A stretch of 64,000 nt of DNA from Alterluteimonas quercicellularis (lineage in GTDB: Bacteria > Pseudomonadota > Gammaproteobacteria > Xanthomonadales > Xanthomonadaceae), in contig NZ_JAIWPR010000007.1 of NCBI RefSeq assembly GCF_021191635.1, forward strand, positions 1-64,000, written 5' to 3'. Below the pieces are notes generated by a model, which ran no database searches, was not told the DNA's origin, and saw only the letters and a list, made by a program, of their open reading frames with translations. Positions 48,880 to 57,466 of the stretch are shown here, piece after piece (positions within the stretch are counted from its first letter, which is position 1; every line of letters begins with the position of its first letter). The translations under genes were made by a program, and so were the position numbers.

Positions 48880-50163
48880 ATGAGCCGCGAGCTGTCGATC
48901 GCCGTGGTCGGCTACGGCACCGCCGGCCAGGCGGCCGCGCTGATGCTGTCGGGCGACGGCCACCGGGTCGAGGCGTTCGAGCGCGCGCCGCAGCCGCGCC
49001 CGGTCGGCGCCGGCTTCCTGCTGCAGCCGACCGGGCTGGAAGTGCTGTGGGAACTCGGGCTGCTGGACGCCGCGCTCGCGCACGGCGCGCGCATCGGCCG
49101 CCTGTACGGCGAGACCGGCGCCGCGCGCCCGGTCATGGACATGCGCTACACCGAGCTGGAGCCGCGGCTGTTCGGCCTCGGCCTGCAGCGCGGCGCGCTG
49201 TTCTCGCTGCTCGACCGCGCCTGGACCGCCGGGCGCGCGATCCGCGCCGGCTGCGCGATCGTCGCGGTCGACCCGCGCGAGGGCCGCCTGACCGATGCGG
49301 ACGGCCATCGCCACGGCCCCTACGACCTGGTGCTGGTCGCCGACGGCAGCGGCTCCTCGCTGCGCGGCCAGGTCGCGCCCGCGCGCTACGACCGGCCCTA
49401 TCCCTGGGGCGCGCAGTGGTGCCTGGTCGAGATGGGCGCCTGGCCCTGGCCGGCCGAACTGCGCCAGCGCTACCGGCAGGCCCGCTGCATGGCCGGCATG
49501 CTGCCGGTGGGCACCCATCCGGACGATCCGGTCCCGCGCGCGAGCTTCTTCTGGAGCGTGCCGGCGGCTGCGCTCGACGATGCCGCGTGGCCGGGCGAGC
49601 CCGCCTGGCGCGCGGAGGTGGGCGCGCTCTGGCCCGAGGCCGGCGAGCGCCTCGGCGCCACGCAGGTCCCGCACGGCCTGGCGCGGGCGCGCTACCGCGA
49701 CGCGGTGCACGCGCGCTGGCACGCCGGCCGCGCCGCATTGATCGGCGACGCCGCCCACGCGATGAGCCCGCAGCTGGGGCAGGGCGTCAACATGGCCCTG
49801 CTCGACGCCCGCGTCCTGCGCGACGCGCTGCGCACCCACGCCGACGTCGAGCGCGCGCTGGCGCACTGGCAGCGCGCCCGGCTGGCGCACGTGCGCGTGT
49901 ACCAGCGCTGGAGCCGCTGGCTGACGCCGCTGTTCCAGTCCGAGCTGGACCTCGCCGCGCGCCTGCGCGACTGGACCTTCCACCCGCTCACCCGCATTCC
50001 CGGGCTGCGCGACCAGAGCCTGCGGGTGCTGACCGGCACCCGCCTGGGCTGGTTCGGCACCTTCGCCCTGGCGCCCGCCTTCCTCGACGCCCTCGCGGCG
50101 ACCGCGGCGCCCGCGCCGGCGGCGGCCTACACTGGCCCGGTCGAAGCGGGAGGCGCGCCATGA
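48880..50163 (+). CDS. FAD-dependent monooxygenase (PHBH/UbiH-like fold)
   Basis: A 427-residue flavoprotein hydroxylase. The N-terminal Rossmann motif reads VVGYGTAGQAAALMLSGDGH, the middle DG-type motif is LVLVADGSGSSLRGQ, and the second FAD motif is LIGDAAHAMSPQLGQGVNMA. The substrate is unknown. The ATG at 48880 was chosen because the FAD motif normally begins within 10 residues; the long upstream extension crosses two hairpins. The stop overlaps the following AidB-like gene by ATGA, so the two are probably made together. Confidence 0.88.
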   Translation: MSRELSIAVVGYGTAGQAAALMLSGDGHRVEAFERAPQPRPVGAGFLLQPTGLEVLWELGLLDAALAHGARIGRLYGETGAARPVMDMRYTELEPRLFGLGLQRGALFSLLDRAWTAGRAIRAGCAIVAVDPREGRLTDADGHRHGPYDLVLVADGSGSSLRGQVAPARYDRPYPWGAQWCLVEMGAWPWPAELRQRYRQARCMAGMLPVGTHPDDPVPRASFFWSVPAAALDDAAWPGEPAWRAEVGALWPEAGERLGATQVPHGLARARYRDAVHARWHAGRAALIGDAAHAMSPQLGQGVNMALLDARVLRDALRTHADVERALAHWQRARLAHVRVYQRWSRWLTPLFQSELDLAARLRDWTFHPLTRIPGLRDQSLRVLTGTRLGWFGTFALAPAFLDALAATAAPAPAAAYTGPVEAGGAP

Positions 50164-51815
50164 CCGCCGAATCGCCCGCGGCCGCGCTGGCCGCGCTCAA
50201 CCAGCCCCCGGAGTTCGCGCCGCGCGACCTGTGGGCCGACGACGCCGCGCTGCGCGAGGCGCTCGCCCGCGAGGGCGGCGGCGACTGGACCGGTGCGGTC
50301 GCCGCCTACGGCGCGCTGGCCGGCGACACCCTCTACGCGCTCGGCTTCGACGCCAACCGCGACCGCCCGCGCCTGCGCACCCACGACCGCTTCGGCCAGC
50401 GCATCGACCGGGTGGAGTTCCATCCGCACTACCACGCGCTGATGTCGCACGCGATCGCGCACGGCGTGGCCGGGCTGTCCTGGCGCGAGCCGCGGCCCGG
50501 CGCGCACGTGGCGCGCGCCGCGCTGAGCTACCTGCACCACCAGGCCGAGGCCGGCACCAGCTGCCCGCTGACCATGACCCACGCCGCCGCGCCGGTGCTG
50601 GCGCGCGAGCCGCGCCTGCGCGACTGGGCCGCGGGCATCGCCGCCTGCGTCTACGACCCGTCCGACGCGCCCGCCGCCGGCAAGCGCGGGCTGACCGTGG
50701 GCATGGGCATGACCGAGAAGCAGGGCGGCAGCGACGTGCGCGCCAACCGCACCCTCGCCACGCCGCTGCAGGCCGAGGGCGAATACGCGCTGCAGGGGCA
50801 CAAGTGGTTCTTCTCGGCGCCGATGTCGGACGGCTTCCTGGTGCTCGCGCAGGCGCCCGGCGGGCTGAGCTGCTTCCTGATGCCGCGCTGGCGCCCCGAC
50901 GGCCTGCGCAACGGCTTCCGGCTCATGCGGCTCAAGGACAAGCTCGGCGACTGGGCCAACGCCTCCAGCGAGGTCGAGTTCGACGACGCCTGGGCGCTGC
51001 GCATCGGCGACGAGGGCCGCGGCGTGCAGACCATCATCGAGATGGTCATGCTCACCCGGCTGGACTGCATGCTCGGTTCCGCCGCCGAGATGCGCATGGC
51101 GCTGGCGCAGGCCGTGCACCACGCCCGCCACCGCGCCGCGTTCGGCCGCGCGCTGGCGGCGCAGCCGCTGATGCGCAACGTGCTGGCCGACCTGGCGATG
51201 GAGGCCGAGGCGGCGCTGGCGCTGGCGATGCGCGTCGCGCGCGCGGTCGACGCCGGCGCCCGCGGCGACGCCGCCGAGGCGGCGTTCGCGCGCGTGGCCA
51301 CCGCGATCGGCAAGTACTGGGTCTGCCGCCGCGCGCCGGCCGTGGTCAACGAGGCCCAGGAATGCCTGGGCGGCGCCGGCTACGTCGAGGAATCGATCCT
51401 GCCGCGCCTGTACCGGCAGGCGCCGCTGAACTCGATCTGGGAGGGCAGCGGCAACATCCAGTGCCTGGACGTGCTGCGCGCGCTGGCGCGCGAGCCGGCG
51501 AGCGGGCAGGCGCTGCGCGAGGAACTGCGCGCGGCGGCCGGCCTGGATGCGGACTACGACGCCGCGCTGGCCGCGCTCGGGCCGGGCCTGGAAGACCGGG
51601 CGGGCGAGGCCCCCGACGCGCGCGAGTCCGGCGCGCGGCGCCTGGTCGAGCGGCTGGCGCTGGCCTTGCAGGCGAGCGTACTGCTGCGCGCCGGCAGTCC
51701 CGCCGCGGCGGCGTTCTGCCGCAGCCGCCTGGGCGGCGAGCACGGCCTCGCGCTGGGCACGCTGCCGGCGGACGCGGGCTTCGCGACCCTGATCGACCGC
51801 GCGCTGCCGGCGTAG
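50160..51815 (+). CDS. aidB: Acyl-CoA dehydrogenase-family protein, AidB-like
   Basis: A 551-residue flavoprotein of the acyl-CoA dehydrogenase superfamily with the AidB pattern: PGAHVARAALSYLHHQAEAG, SCPLTMTHAAAPVL, GMGMTEKQGGSDVRAN, GHKWFFSAPMSDGFLVLAQA, RLDCMLGSAAEMRMAL and ECLGGAGYVEESILPRLYR. E. coli AidB (541) belongs to the alkylation response and binds DNA; whether that holds here is open. It may instead be an ordinary dehydrogenase working with the coupled monooxygenase. It overlaps that gene by four bases and is followed by a repeat arm. Confidence 0.86.
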   Translation: MTAESPAAALAALNQPPEFAPRDLWADDAALREALAREGGGDWTGAVAAYGALAGDTLYALGFDANRDRPRLRTHDRFGQRIDRVEFHPHYHALMSHAIAHGVAGLSWREPRPGAHVARAALSYLHHQAEAGTSCPLTMTHAAAPVLAREPRLRDWAAGIAACVYDPSDAPAAGKRGLTVGMGMTEKQGGSDVRANRTLATPLQAEGEYALQGHKWFFSAPMSDGFLVLAQAPGGLSCFLMPRWRPDGLRNGFRLMRLKDKLGDWANASSEVEFDDAWALRIGDEGRGVQTIIEMVMLTRLDCMLGSAAEMRMALAQAVHHARHRAAFGRALAAQPLMRNVLADLAMEAEAALALAMRVARAVDAGARGDAAEAAFARVATAIGKYWVCRRAPAVVNEAQECLGGAGYVEESILPRLYRQAPLNSIWEGSGNIQCLDVLRALAREPASGQALREELRAAAGLDADYDAALAALGPGLEDRAGEAPDARESGARRLVERLALALQASVLLRAGSPAAAAFCRSRLGGEHGLALGTLPADAGFATLIDRALPA

Positions 51816-51832
51816 CGGCGCCGCTGTGCCCG

Positions 51833-51855
51833 GTCGCGCGCGAGCGCGCTCCTAC
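51833..51855. repeat. Single arm of the REP-like repeat (family 1)
   Basis: GTCGCGCGCGAGCGCGCTCC followed by TAC is the right arm of the family-1 repeat. It lies between the convergent ends of aidB and pldA; no left arm is seen. Confidence 0.7.
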
Positions 51856-51888
51856 AAGAAGCCGCTTCCTCCGCGCCGTGCCGGCGAA

Positions 51889-53031
51889 CTAGAACCAGTC
51901 CTGCAGCGAGATGCCCAGGCCGACGTAGGTCGCCTTGTGGTTGTAGTCGATCAGGCTCTCGCCGTAGCCGTGGAACAGCTGCAGGTGGCCGCGCACGTTG
52001 CGCAGGCTGGGGTGCAGCGGGAAGCCCCAGTCGAACTGCAGCGCACCGTGCGAGCGGTCGCCGCCGCGCAGCGAGTGGCGGCCCATCAGCGTGAAGCGCT
52101 GGTCGCCGCGCACGTGCATCAGGGTCAGGTCGCCGCGGCCGGCGTAGTCCTCGATGTCCGGGTTGTCGTCGTCGCTGCCGTCGCCCACGCGGATCCACGG
52201 GCGCGCCACCAGCGCCCAGTTCTCGCGGTCGAAGCCGAAGTTGAACATCACCCGGTTCCAGCTGCGCGACAGCGGGTCGCTGCGGCCGTTGGACTGGTGG
52301 TTGATGCCGATCGCGCTCATCCGCCCGCGCCAGCCGCCCGGCAGCCCGTAGCCGTTGCGGAACACCAGCAGGATCTCGGGTTCGTAGTTGGTCTCGCGGA
52401 ACGGGCGCGAGTTGTCGGTGTTGTAGACCTGCCAGCGCGAGCTCTGGGTGTAGCCCAGCCAGATGTCGCCGTTGTCGCCGAACAGGTTCTCCCACGCCTT
52501 GGTCTTGAAGCTGATCTGGAACTTCGTCTCCAGGCTGTCGAGCGACTGCGGCACGGTCACCGTGTTGTCCGGGTTGGGCGAGGACGGCGCGTCGTTGACG
52601 TCGCTGGTCCAGAACGCCGGCAGCAGGTACATGGGCTTGTAGACGCGGAAGTTGAACAGGCCCAGCTTGGAGTCCTTGGCCAGTTCCCAGCGGGTGTCGA
52701 GCAGCGAGCCCTTGCCGACGTTGGCCATGGCCTCGCGCGTCTGCGTGTCCTCCTGCGCCTGGAACACCTCGCCGCGCGGCCACAGGCGCCGGCCCTCGCC
52801 GCTGCGCTCGCTCTCCTCCTGCACCGCGGCCCGCGCCTGCTCGGCGGCGGCGTCCGCGCGCGCCGGGCTCAGGCTCTGGCGCCCGGCGAGGCGGTCGTAG
52901 CATTCCAGGCGCTGGGCGTCGTTCTCCAGGCCGGCGCAGGCGGCGATGCCGCCGGTGGGCTCGGCGGCCAGCAGCGGGGCAGCGGCCAGCGCGCCGGCGA
53001 TGGCGCAGGTCAGTCGGTAGGGGCGGCGCAT
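51889..53031 (-). CDS. pldA: Outer membrane phospholipase A1
   Basis: A 380-residue precursor. A signal peptide (about 22 residues, ending LLAAEP) and a soluble N-terminal stretch of about 80 residues precede the 12-strand barrel. The catalytic His, Ser and Asn lie in GINHQSNGRSDPLSRSWNRV with the same spacing as His142, Ser144 and Asn156 of E. coli OmpLA. The chain ends in an aromatic residue (LQDWF) as outer-membrane barrels do. The N-terminal extension with a CAGLENDAQRLECYDRLAG motif resembles a small domain common in Xanthomonad homologues. It lies 72 bases after the DUF456 gene on the same strand. Confidence 0.93.
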   Translation of the reverse strand: MRRPYRLTCAIAGALAAAPLLAAEPTGGIAACAGLENDAQRLECYDRLAGRQSLSPARADAAAEQARAAVQEESERSGEGRRLWPRGEVFQAQEDTQTREAMANVGKGSLLDTRWELAKDSKLGLFNFRVYKPMYLLPAFWTSDVNDAPSSPNPDNTVTVPQSLDSLETKFQISFKTKAWENLFGDNGDIWLGYTQSSRWQVYNTDNSRPFRETNYEPEILLVFRNGYGLPGGWRGRMSAIGINHQSNGRSDPLSRSWNRVMFNFGFDRENWALVARPWIRVGDGSDDDNPDIEDYAGRGDLTLMHVRGDQRFTLMGRHSLRGGDRSHGALQFDWGFPLHPSLRNVRGHLQLFHGYGESLIDYNHKATYVGLGISLQDWF

Positions 53032-53103
53032 GCGGGTTCTCGTGGTGAAGGCGGCAGGGTGGGGGGCGCGGGCGTGGGCGCCGGGTGAAGGCGGGCGCGC
53101 GTC

Positions 53104-53610
53104 CTAGCGGGCGGCCCACCAGGCCAGCGCGAAGACCCCGATCATTGCGAAGGCCAGCATCAGTTTCAATGCGATCGCGACCGCCACGCCGATCCAGGTG
53201 CCCAGGCCCACGCGGGTCGCCTCGCCCAGGTTGGGCGCGTCCAGGCGCCGGCGGTGCAGCAGCTCGCCGGCCATGGCGCCGGCGAAGGGCCCGACGAAGA
53301 TGCCCGGGATGCCGAAGAAGATGCCGACGAAGGTGCCGATCACCGCGCCCGCCAGCGCCTTGCGGCTGGCGCCCACGCGCTTGGCGCCCATCGCCGTGGC
53401 CCAGAAGTCGACCAGGAACGACAGCGCCGCCAGCAGCGCCAGCAGGCCCAGGGTCAGCGGCCCGACGTGGGCGAAGTCGTCGGCCCAGGCGGCCAGCAGC
53501 ATGCCCGCGAACACCAGCGGGATGCCGGGCAGGGCCGGCAGGATCGTGCCCAGCAGGCCCACGATCACCAGGACCGCGGCGAGCGCGTAGAGGAAGGGTT
53601 CGGTCTGCAT
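53104..53610 (-). CDS. DUF456 family membrane protein
   Basis: A 168-residue membrane protein with four to five helices and the DUF456 pattern: VLVIVGLLGTILPALPGIPL, FAGMLLAAWADDF, FLVDFWATAMGAKRVGASRK, then AGAVIGTFVGIFFGIPG and a Gly-rich FVGPFAGAMAGELL. Function unknown. The frame is open to 53769, but the ATG at 53610 gives the family N-terminus. It is upstream of pldA and might share its transcript. Confidence 0.88.
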   Translation of the reverse strand: MQTEPFLYALAAVLVIVGLLGTILPALPGIPLVFAGMLLAAWADDFAHVGPLTLGLLALLAALSFLVDFWATAMGAKRVGASRKALAGAVIGTFVGIFFGIPGIFVGPFAGAMAGELLHRRRLDAPNLGEATRVGLGTWIGVAVAIALKLMLAFAMIGVFALAWWAAR

Positions 53611-53873
53611 CGAAGGGGCTCCGGGGAGGGGCGGGCGGGGGCTCGCGGCCAGAATTGCATTCTCCCGGAGGCCGGGGTAATTTGCTTGCGCTGTGTTTGT
53701 CAAGGTCACCGTGAAACGTGGCCTGGATGCAGTCGAGTCGCGTTGGACGAGCCCGCTCGCATGTTCCACCGGTCCGCTACATCGCTAGATCTGCGCTTCC
53801 CTCCTTGCAACCAGCCGCCGGCGACGGCGTCCATCGTTACAGGCCAGCCGATCCGTTCCAGGGAGTGACGCGC

Positions 53874-54083
53874 ATGTCAGATCGTGAAATCGGTACCGTG
53901 AAGTGGTTCAACGACGCCAAGGGCTTCGGGTTCATCAGCCGCGAGAGCGGCGAGGACGTCTTCGTGCACTTCCGCGCCATCCAGGTGCAGGGCTTCAAGA
54001 GCCTCAAGGAAGGGCAGAAGGTCAGCTTCACCGTGGTCAAGGGACAGAAGGGCCTGCAGGCGGACGCCGTGCAGCCGGCCTGA
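53874..54083 (+). CDS. cspD: Cold-shock domain protein (CspA family), second copy
   Basis: A 69-residue cold-shock domain: [23 protein letters not shown]1 KGFGFISR and RNP2 DVFVHFRAI, ending [12 protein letters not shown]. The symbol is only a label to tell it from the first copy; it is not the long CspD of E. coli. AGGGAG at 53860-53865 precedes the ATG. The 263-base gap upstream shows no other gene; a long 5' leader is possible but no clear promoter was found. A strong terminator follows. Confidence 0.95.
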   Translation: MSDREIGTVKWFNDAKGFGFISRESGEDVFVHFRAIQVQGFKSLKEGQKVSFTVVKGQKGLQADAVQPA

Positions 54084-54114
54084 CCGGCTGCCGCGCTCCT
54101 TTCCGCCGTCCAAG

Positions 54115-54147
54115 AAGAAACCCGGCCTCGCGGCCGGGTTTCTTTTT
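54115..54147 (+). terminator. Rho-independent terminator of the second cold-shock gene
   Basis: AAGAAACCCGGCC (54115-54127) pairs with GGCCGGGTTTCTT across a 4-base loop, followed by TTT. It may serve the convergent lipoprotein gene as well, since the stem starts with an A-run. Confidence 0.9.
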
Positions 54148-54168
54148 CGCTCCGCGATGCGGCGGCGC

Positions 54169-54648
54169 TCAGAGCGCCCAGGCCTGCCCGTCGCGCACCT
54201 GCACCGCCGAGCCCTCGCGCAGCCCGCCCACCTCGTTCTGCACCAGCACCACGGTGCGCCCGTCGTTGAGGCGGACGTGGACGTCGTACAGGCCGCCGCT
54301 GCCGGTGCGGTTCTGGATGGCGTTGCCGGCGACCGCGCCGGCGACCGCGCCGCCGGCGGTGGCCACGTTGCGGCGGCCGTCGCTGTCGGTGTTGCGGCGC
54401 GCCAGCTCGCGTCCGGCCACCGCGCCGACGATGCCGCCGATGACCGGGCCGGCCACGTTGGGCTGGCTGTCCGGGCGGCGCTCGATCCGGGTGACGGTGC
54501 CGCAGTCGCGGCAGTTCGGGGTGCCGTAGCCCGAGCCGTAGCCGGAACTCGAGCCGTAGCCGGTGTTGTTGTAGCCGGGCGAGGTGGCGCAGCCGGCGAG
54601 CGCCAGTGCGGCGGCGACGGCGGTGGTGGCCAGCAACGGGGTCTTCAT
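54169..54648 (-). CDS. Glycine-zipper 2TM-domain lipoprotein
   Basis: A 159-residue lipoprotein. The signal peptide MKTPLLATTAVAAALALAGC ends in a lipobox. A Gly/Tyr/Ser-rich linker with CRDCG leads to a glycine-zipper domain (VAGPVIGGIVGAVAGRELAR and NVATAGGAVAGAVAGNAIQN), then a small beta domain (YDVHVRLNDGRTVVLVQNEV). This is the SlyB/Pcp-like layout of outer-membrane stress lipoproteins. GGAGA seven bases before the ATG at 54648 fixes the start against the longer open frame. Confidence 0.87.
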   Translation of the reverse strand: MKTPLLATTAVAAALALAGCATSPGYNNTGYGSSSGYGSGYGTPNCRDCGTVTRIERRPDSQPNVAGPVIGGIVGAVAGRELARRNTDSDGRRNVATAGGAVAGAVAGNAIQNRTGSGGLYDVHVRLNDGRTVVLVQNEVGGLREGSAVQVRDGQAWAL

Positions 54649-54816
54649 CGCGTTTCTCCGCATTCTATTGGGGGCATGCGCGATCGGCGCATGGCGCGAC
54701 GTTAGGCCCGGGTTCGTGAACACCCCGACAACTGCGCCGTGCATTCGCCGGTGTCGCCGACGCGGGTGCAGTCGCCGTTCACCCCGCCCCGGCGCGCGCT
54801 TCCCGGAGGGCGCGGA

Positions 54817-55272
54817 TCAGCCGCGGAAGTCCTGATGGCAGGCGCGGCAGGCGTTGCCGATGTCGCGCGTGGCGCTCTCCAGCCCGGCGCAGTCGAGCGG
54901 CGGCGAGGCGAGGCTGGCGTCGAGCGTGCGGCGCATCTGGCTGGCGGCCTGCGCGAAGCGCTGGTCGTCGCGCAGGTCCGGGAACGCGGGTTCCAGGTCG
55001 TCGGCCAGCGTGCGCAGCGCGCGCAGGTGCGGCAGCAGGTCGGTGGCCGCGCAGCGGTTCTCCTCGACCCTCGCCCGCAGCTGGCCGGCGTGCCACTGGG
55101 TGACCTGCATGACGCTGGACGGGAAGCGGTCGGCGCGGGCCTGCAGCGCGCGCACGATCATCACCGTCGCCACCGCGCCGGCCACCAGGCCGACCAGGAA
55201 CAGGAACAGGTAGCGCTGCGCGGCCGACGGGCCGCGCGGGCGGGACGGGCTGGCGGGGGGCGGTGCGGACAT
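54817..55272 (-). CDS. Membrane-anchored cytochrome c'-like protein
   Basis: A 151-residue protein with one N-terminal membrane helix (YLFLFLVGLVAGAVATVMIV) and a periplasmic helical domain ending in a single haem c site close to the C-terminus (NACRACHQDFRG). The place of CxxCH near the end and the helical make-up fit the cytochrome c' four-helix fold, here with a signal-anchor instead of a cleaved signal. AAGGAG six bases before the ATG at 55272 supports the start. No redox partner is adjacent; role unknown. Confidence 0.8.
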   Translation of the reverse strand: MSAPPPASPSRPRGPSAAQRYLFLFLVGLVAGAVATVMIVRALQARADRFPSSVMQVTQWHAGQLRARVEENRCAATDLLPHLRALRTLADDLEPAFPDLRDDQRFAQAASQMRRTLDASLASPPLDCAGLESATRDIGNACRACHQDFRG

Positions 55273-55373
55273 CGCGGGCTCCTTGGCTGGCGTGTCGCAC
55301 AGCATGCCGCGTCGCCGCCGCCGTGTCGCGCGGCGCGCCGGCCGGTGCGCGCGCGAATCCTTAGAATGCGCGC

Positions 55374-56189
55374 ATGGACGAGTCCTGGAGCGAACGTTTC
55401 CGCGGCATCGACCGCCTCTACGGGCGCGGCACGGTGGCCGCGCTGTCGCGCGCGCACGTGGCCGTGGTCGGCCTGGGCGGCGTCGGCTCGTGGGCGGTGG
55501 AGGCGCTGGCGCGCAGCGGCGTGGGCCGGCTGACCCTGATCGACGCCGACGACCTGTGCGTATCCAACACCAACCGCCAGCTGCCCGCGCTGGCGGGCCA
55601 GTACGGCCGCGGCAAGGCCGAGGCGATGGCCGAGCGCTGCCTCGCGATCAACCCGGCGATCCGGGTCGCGCCGGTGGCGAGCTTCCTCACCCCGGCCAAC
55701 CTCGACGCACTGCTGGGCCCGGGCTACGACCTGGTGCTGGACGCCTTCGACAGCTTCCGCGCCAAGGTCGAGGCGATCGCCTGGTGCCGCCGCCGGCGCC
55801 AGCCGGTGCTGACCGTGGGATCGGCCGGCGGGCGCATCGATCCCACCCTGGTGCGGGTGCGCGACCTCTCGCGCACCGAGCACGACGCCATGCTCGCGCT
55901 GGTGCGCAAGAAGCTGCGCGCCGACTTCGCTTTCCCGCGCAGCCCGCAGCGCTACTTCGGCGTGCCGGCGGTGTACTCGCTGGAGAACGTGCGCTACCCG
56001 CAGCCCGACGGCTCGGTGTGCGGCCTGCGGCCGAAGCTCGACGGCGAGGCGGCGCTCAAGCTCGACTGCGGCGGGGGGCTCGGCGCCGCCACCCACGTCA
56101 CGGGCGCTTTCGCGTTCGCCGCCGCGGGCAAGGCGATCCAGATGCTGCTCAAGCGCGCCGAAGCGGCGGACCGCGCGCGCGTCGCGTAG
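55374..56189 (+). CDS. tcdA: tRNA threonylcarbamoyladenosine dehydratase TcdA
   Basis: A 271-residue E1-like enzyme that turns t6A37 into its cyclic form. The ATP-binding motif is VVGLGGVGSWAVEALARSGV with LTLIDADDLCVSNTNRQ, and later segments (VLDAFDSFRAKVEAIAWCRR, VGSAGGRIDPT) are typical of TcdA/CsdL. It begins MDESWSERFRGIDRLYGRG. It is divergent from the cytochrome c'-like gene with 101 bases between, and convergent with tatD. Confidence 0.94.
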   Translation: MDESWSERFRGIDRLYGRGTVAALSRAHVAVVGLGGVGSWAVEALARSGVGRLTLIDADDLCVSNTNRQLPALAGQYGRGKAEAMAERCLAINPAIRVAPVASFLTPANLDALLGPGYDLVLDAFDSFRAKVEAIAWCRRRRQPVLTVGSAGGRIDPTLVRVRDLSRTEHDAMLALVRKKLRADFAFPRSPQRYFGVPAVYSLENVRYPQPDGSVCGLRPKLDGEAALKLDCGGGLGAATHVTGAFAFAAAGKAIQMLLKRAEAADRARVA

Positions 56190-56197
56190 GCGCCGGC

Positions 56198-56980
56198 TCA
56201 GTCGCCCTCGACGCCGATGCCGAACAGCTGCGCGGCGTTGCGCGTGGTGGCGGCGGCGACCTCGGCCGGCGCCGCCTCGCGCAGCCGCGCGACGGCCTCG
56301 CACACCGCGACGATCCGCGCCGGTTCGTTGCGCTGGCCGCGGTGCGCGCAGTCCGGCTGGTCCGGGGCGTCGGTCTCGAGCAGCAGCTGCTCCAGCGGCG
56401 CCGCGGCGACCACGCGGTGCATGCGCTTCGCGCGCGCGTAGGTGACCGGCCCGCCGATGCCGATCAGGAAGCCCAGCCCGTGCAGCTGCCGGGCCTGCTC
56501 CTCGCTGCCGGCGTAGCTGTGGACGACGCCGCGCACGCGGCCTGCGCCGCCGATCCGGCGGATCGCGTGGATCACCGCCTCCACCGCGCGCCGCGCGTGC
56601 ACGACCAGCGGCAGCCCGGTCTCGCGCGCCAGCTCCAGCTGGCCCTCGAAGTAGCGCTGCTGCGCGTCGCGGTCCAGGCCCTCGACGCAGAAGTCCAGCC
56701 CGCATTCGCCGATCGCCGCCGGGCGTTCGCGCGCGACCCAGTCCGCCAGCGCGTCCAGATCCGCGGGCCGGTGGTGGACGAGGAAGGTCGGGTGCAGGCC
56801 GTAGGCGGCGTGCAGCCCCGCGTCGGCGGCGCAGGCCTCGCGCAGCGCCGGCCACTCGTCGCGATGGGTGCCCGGGACGAGCTGCCAGCGCACGCCCGCC
56901 GCCCGCGCGCGCGACACCACCGCGGCGCGGTCGTCGTCGAACTCGGGCGCGTCGAGGTGGCAGTGGCTGTCGAACAGCAT
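56198..56980 (-). CDS. tatD: TatD-family metal-dependent hydrolase
   Basis: A 260-residue TIM-barrel deoxyribonuclease-type hydrolase. Metal ligands are in FDSHCHLDAPEF, YGLHPTF, AIGECGLDF, VVHARRA, VHSYAGSEEQ and LETDAPDQP. Members act on DNA 3' ends or D-amino-acyl-tRNA in various species. It follows a short membrane protein gene by nine bases on the same strand and ends eight bases from the convergent tcdA. Confidence 0.93.
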   Translation of the reverse strand: MLFDSHCHLDAPEFDDDRAAVVSRARAAGVRWQLVPGTHRDEWPALREACAADAGLHAAYGLHPTFLVHHRPADLDALADWVARERPAAIGECGLDFCVEGLDRDAQQRYFEGQLELARETGLPLVVHARRAVEAVIHAIRRIGGAGRVRGVVHSYAGSEEQARQLHGLGFLIGIGGPVTYARAKRMHRVVAAAPLEQLLLETDAPDQPDCAHRGQRNEPARIVAVCEAVARLREAAPAEVAAATTRNAAQLFGIGVEGD

Positions 56981-56989
56981 CGGCCGCGC

Positions 56990-57223
56990 TCAGCGCCGGC
57001 GTTCGGCGCGGCCGTCGATGGGCGGCGCCGCGGCATCGTCCTTCGGGCGCTTGAGCCGCGCCAGCAGCAGCGTGCCCAGGCCGAGCAGCAGCTCGTCCAC
57101 CAGCGGGATGGGGTCGGGCACCACTACGGTCAGGGCGAACAGCGCGGCCGAGACCGCGAACAGCCGCGGGTAGCTGAGCCGGCCGAGCCAGCGCAGGGCG
57201 GGGGCCAGGAACAGGTATCGCAT
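56990..57223 (-). CDS. Short membrane protein (DUF6116-like)
   Basis: A 77-residue protein with one or two hydrophobic segments (YPRLFAVSAALFALTVVVPD and LVDELLLGLGTLLLARL) separated by the motif PDPIPLVDE. It resembles small proteins of the DUF6116 group by pattern only. GGAG lies nine bases before the ATG at 57223, while the ATG at 57238 has none. It is upstream of tatD and likely co-transcribed. Function unknown. Confidence 0.7.
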   Translation of the reverse strand: MRYLFLAPALRWLGRLSYPRLFAVSAALFALTVVVPDPIPLVDELLLGLGTLLLARLKRPKDDAAAPPIDGRAERRR

Positions 57224-57361
57224 CGGGGAACGCTCCATTCGAGGGAATCCCGGCGCGCCCACGGCGGACGCGTCCGGGCGCCGCGAGTCCGGCACCGGTC
57301 CGGATTCGCCGACCGGATCACGCTAGCACGCGGCGCCGCGGTCCCGTGTTCAGGAAAAGTG

Positions 57362-57390
57362 TTGGGAAAGCGTTTTCTTTGCGGTAACCA
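57362..57390 (+). promoter_or_regulatory. Possible promoter of the glycine-zipper protein gene
   Basis: TTGGGA (57362-57367) and TAACCA (57385-57390) are 17 bases apart, in a locally AT-richer stretch about 75 bases before the ATG at 57467. Confidence 0.35.
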
Positions 57391-57466
57391 TTCAGGAAGG
57401 AAGTGTTGCAATCCCGTCAAACCCCACCCAAGGACGCGGCAAGCGTCCGGCAACAAGGAGCGAACG

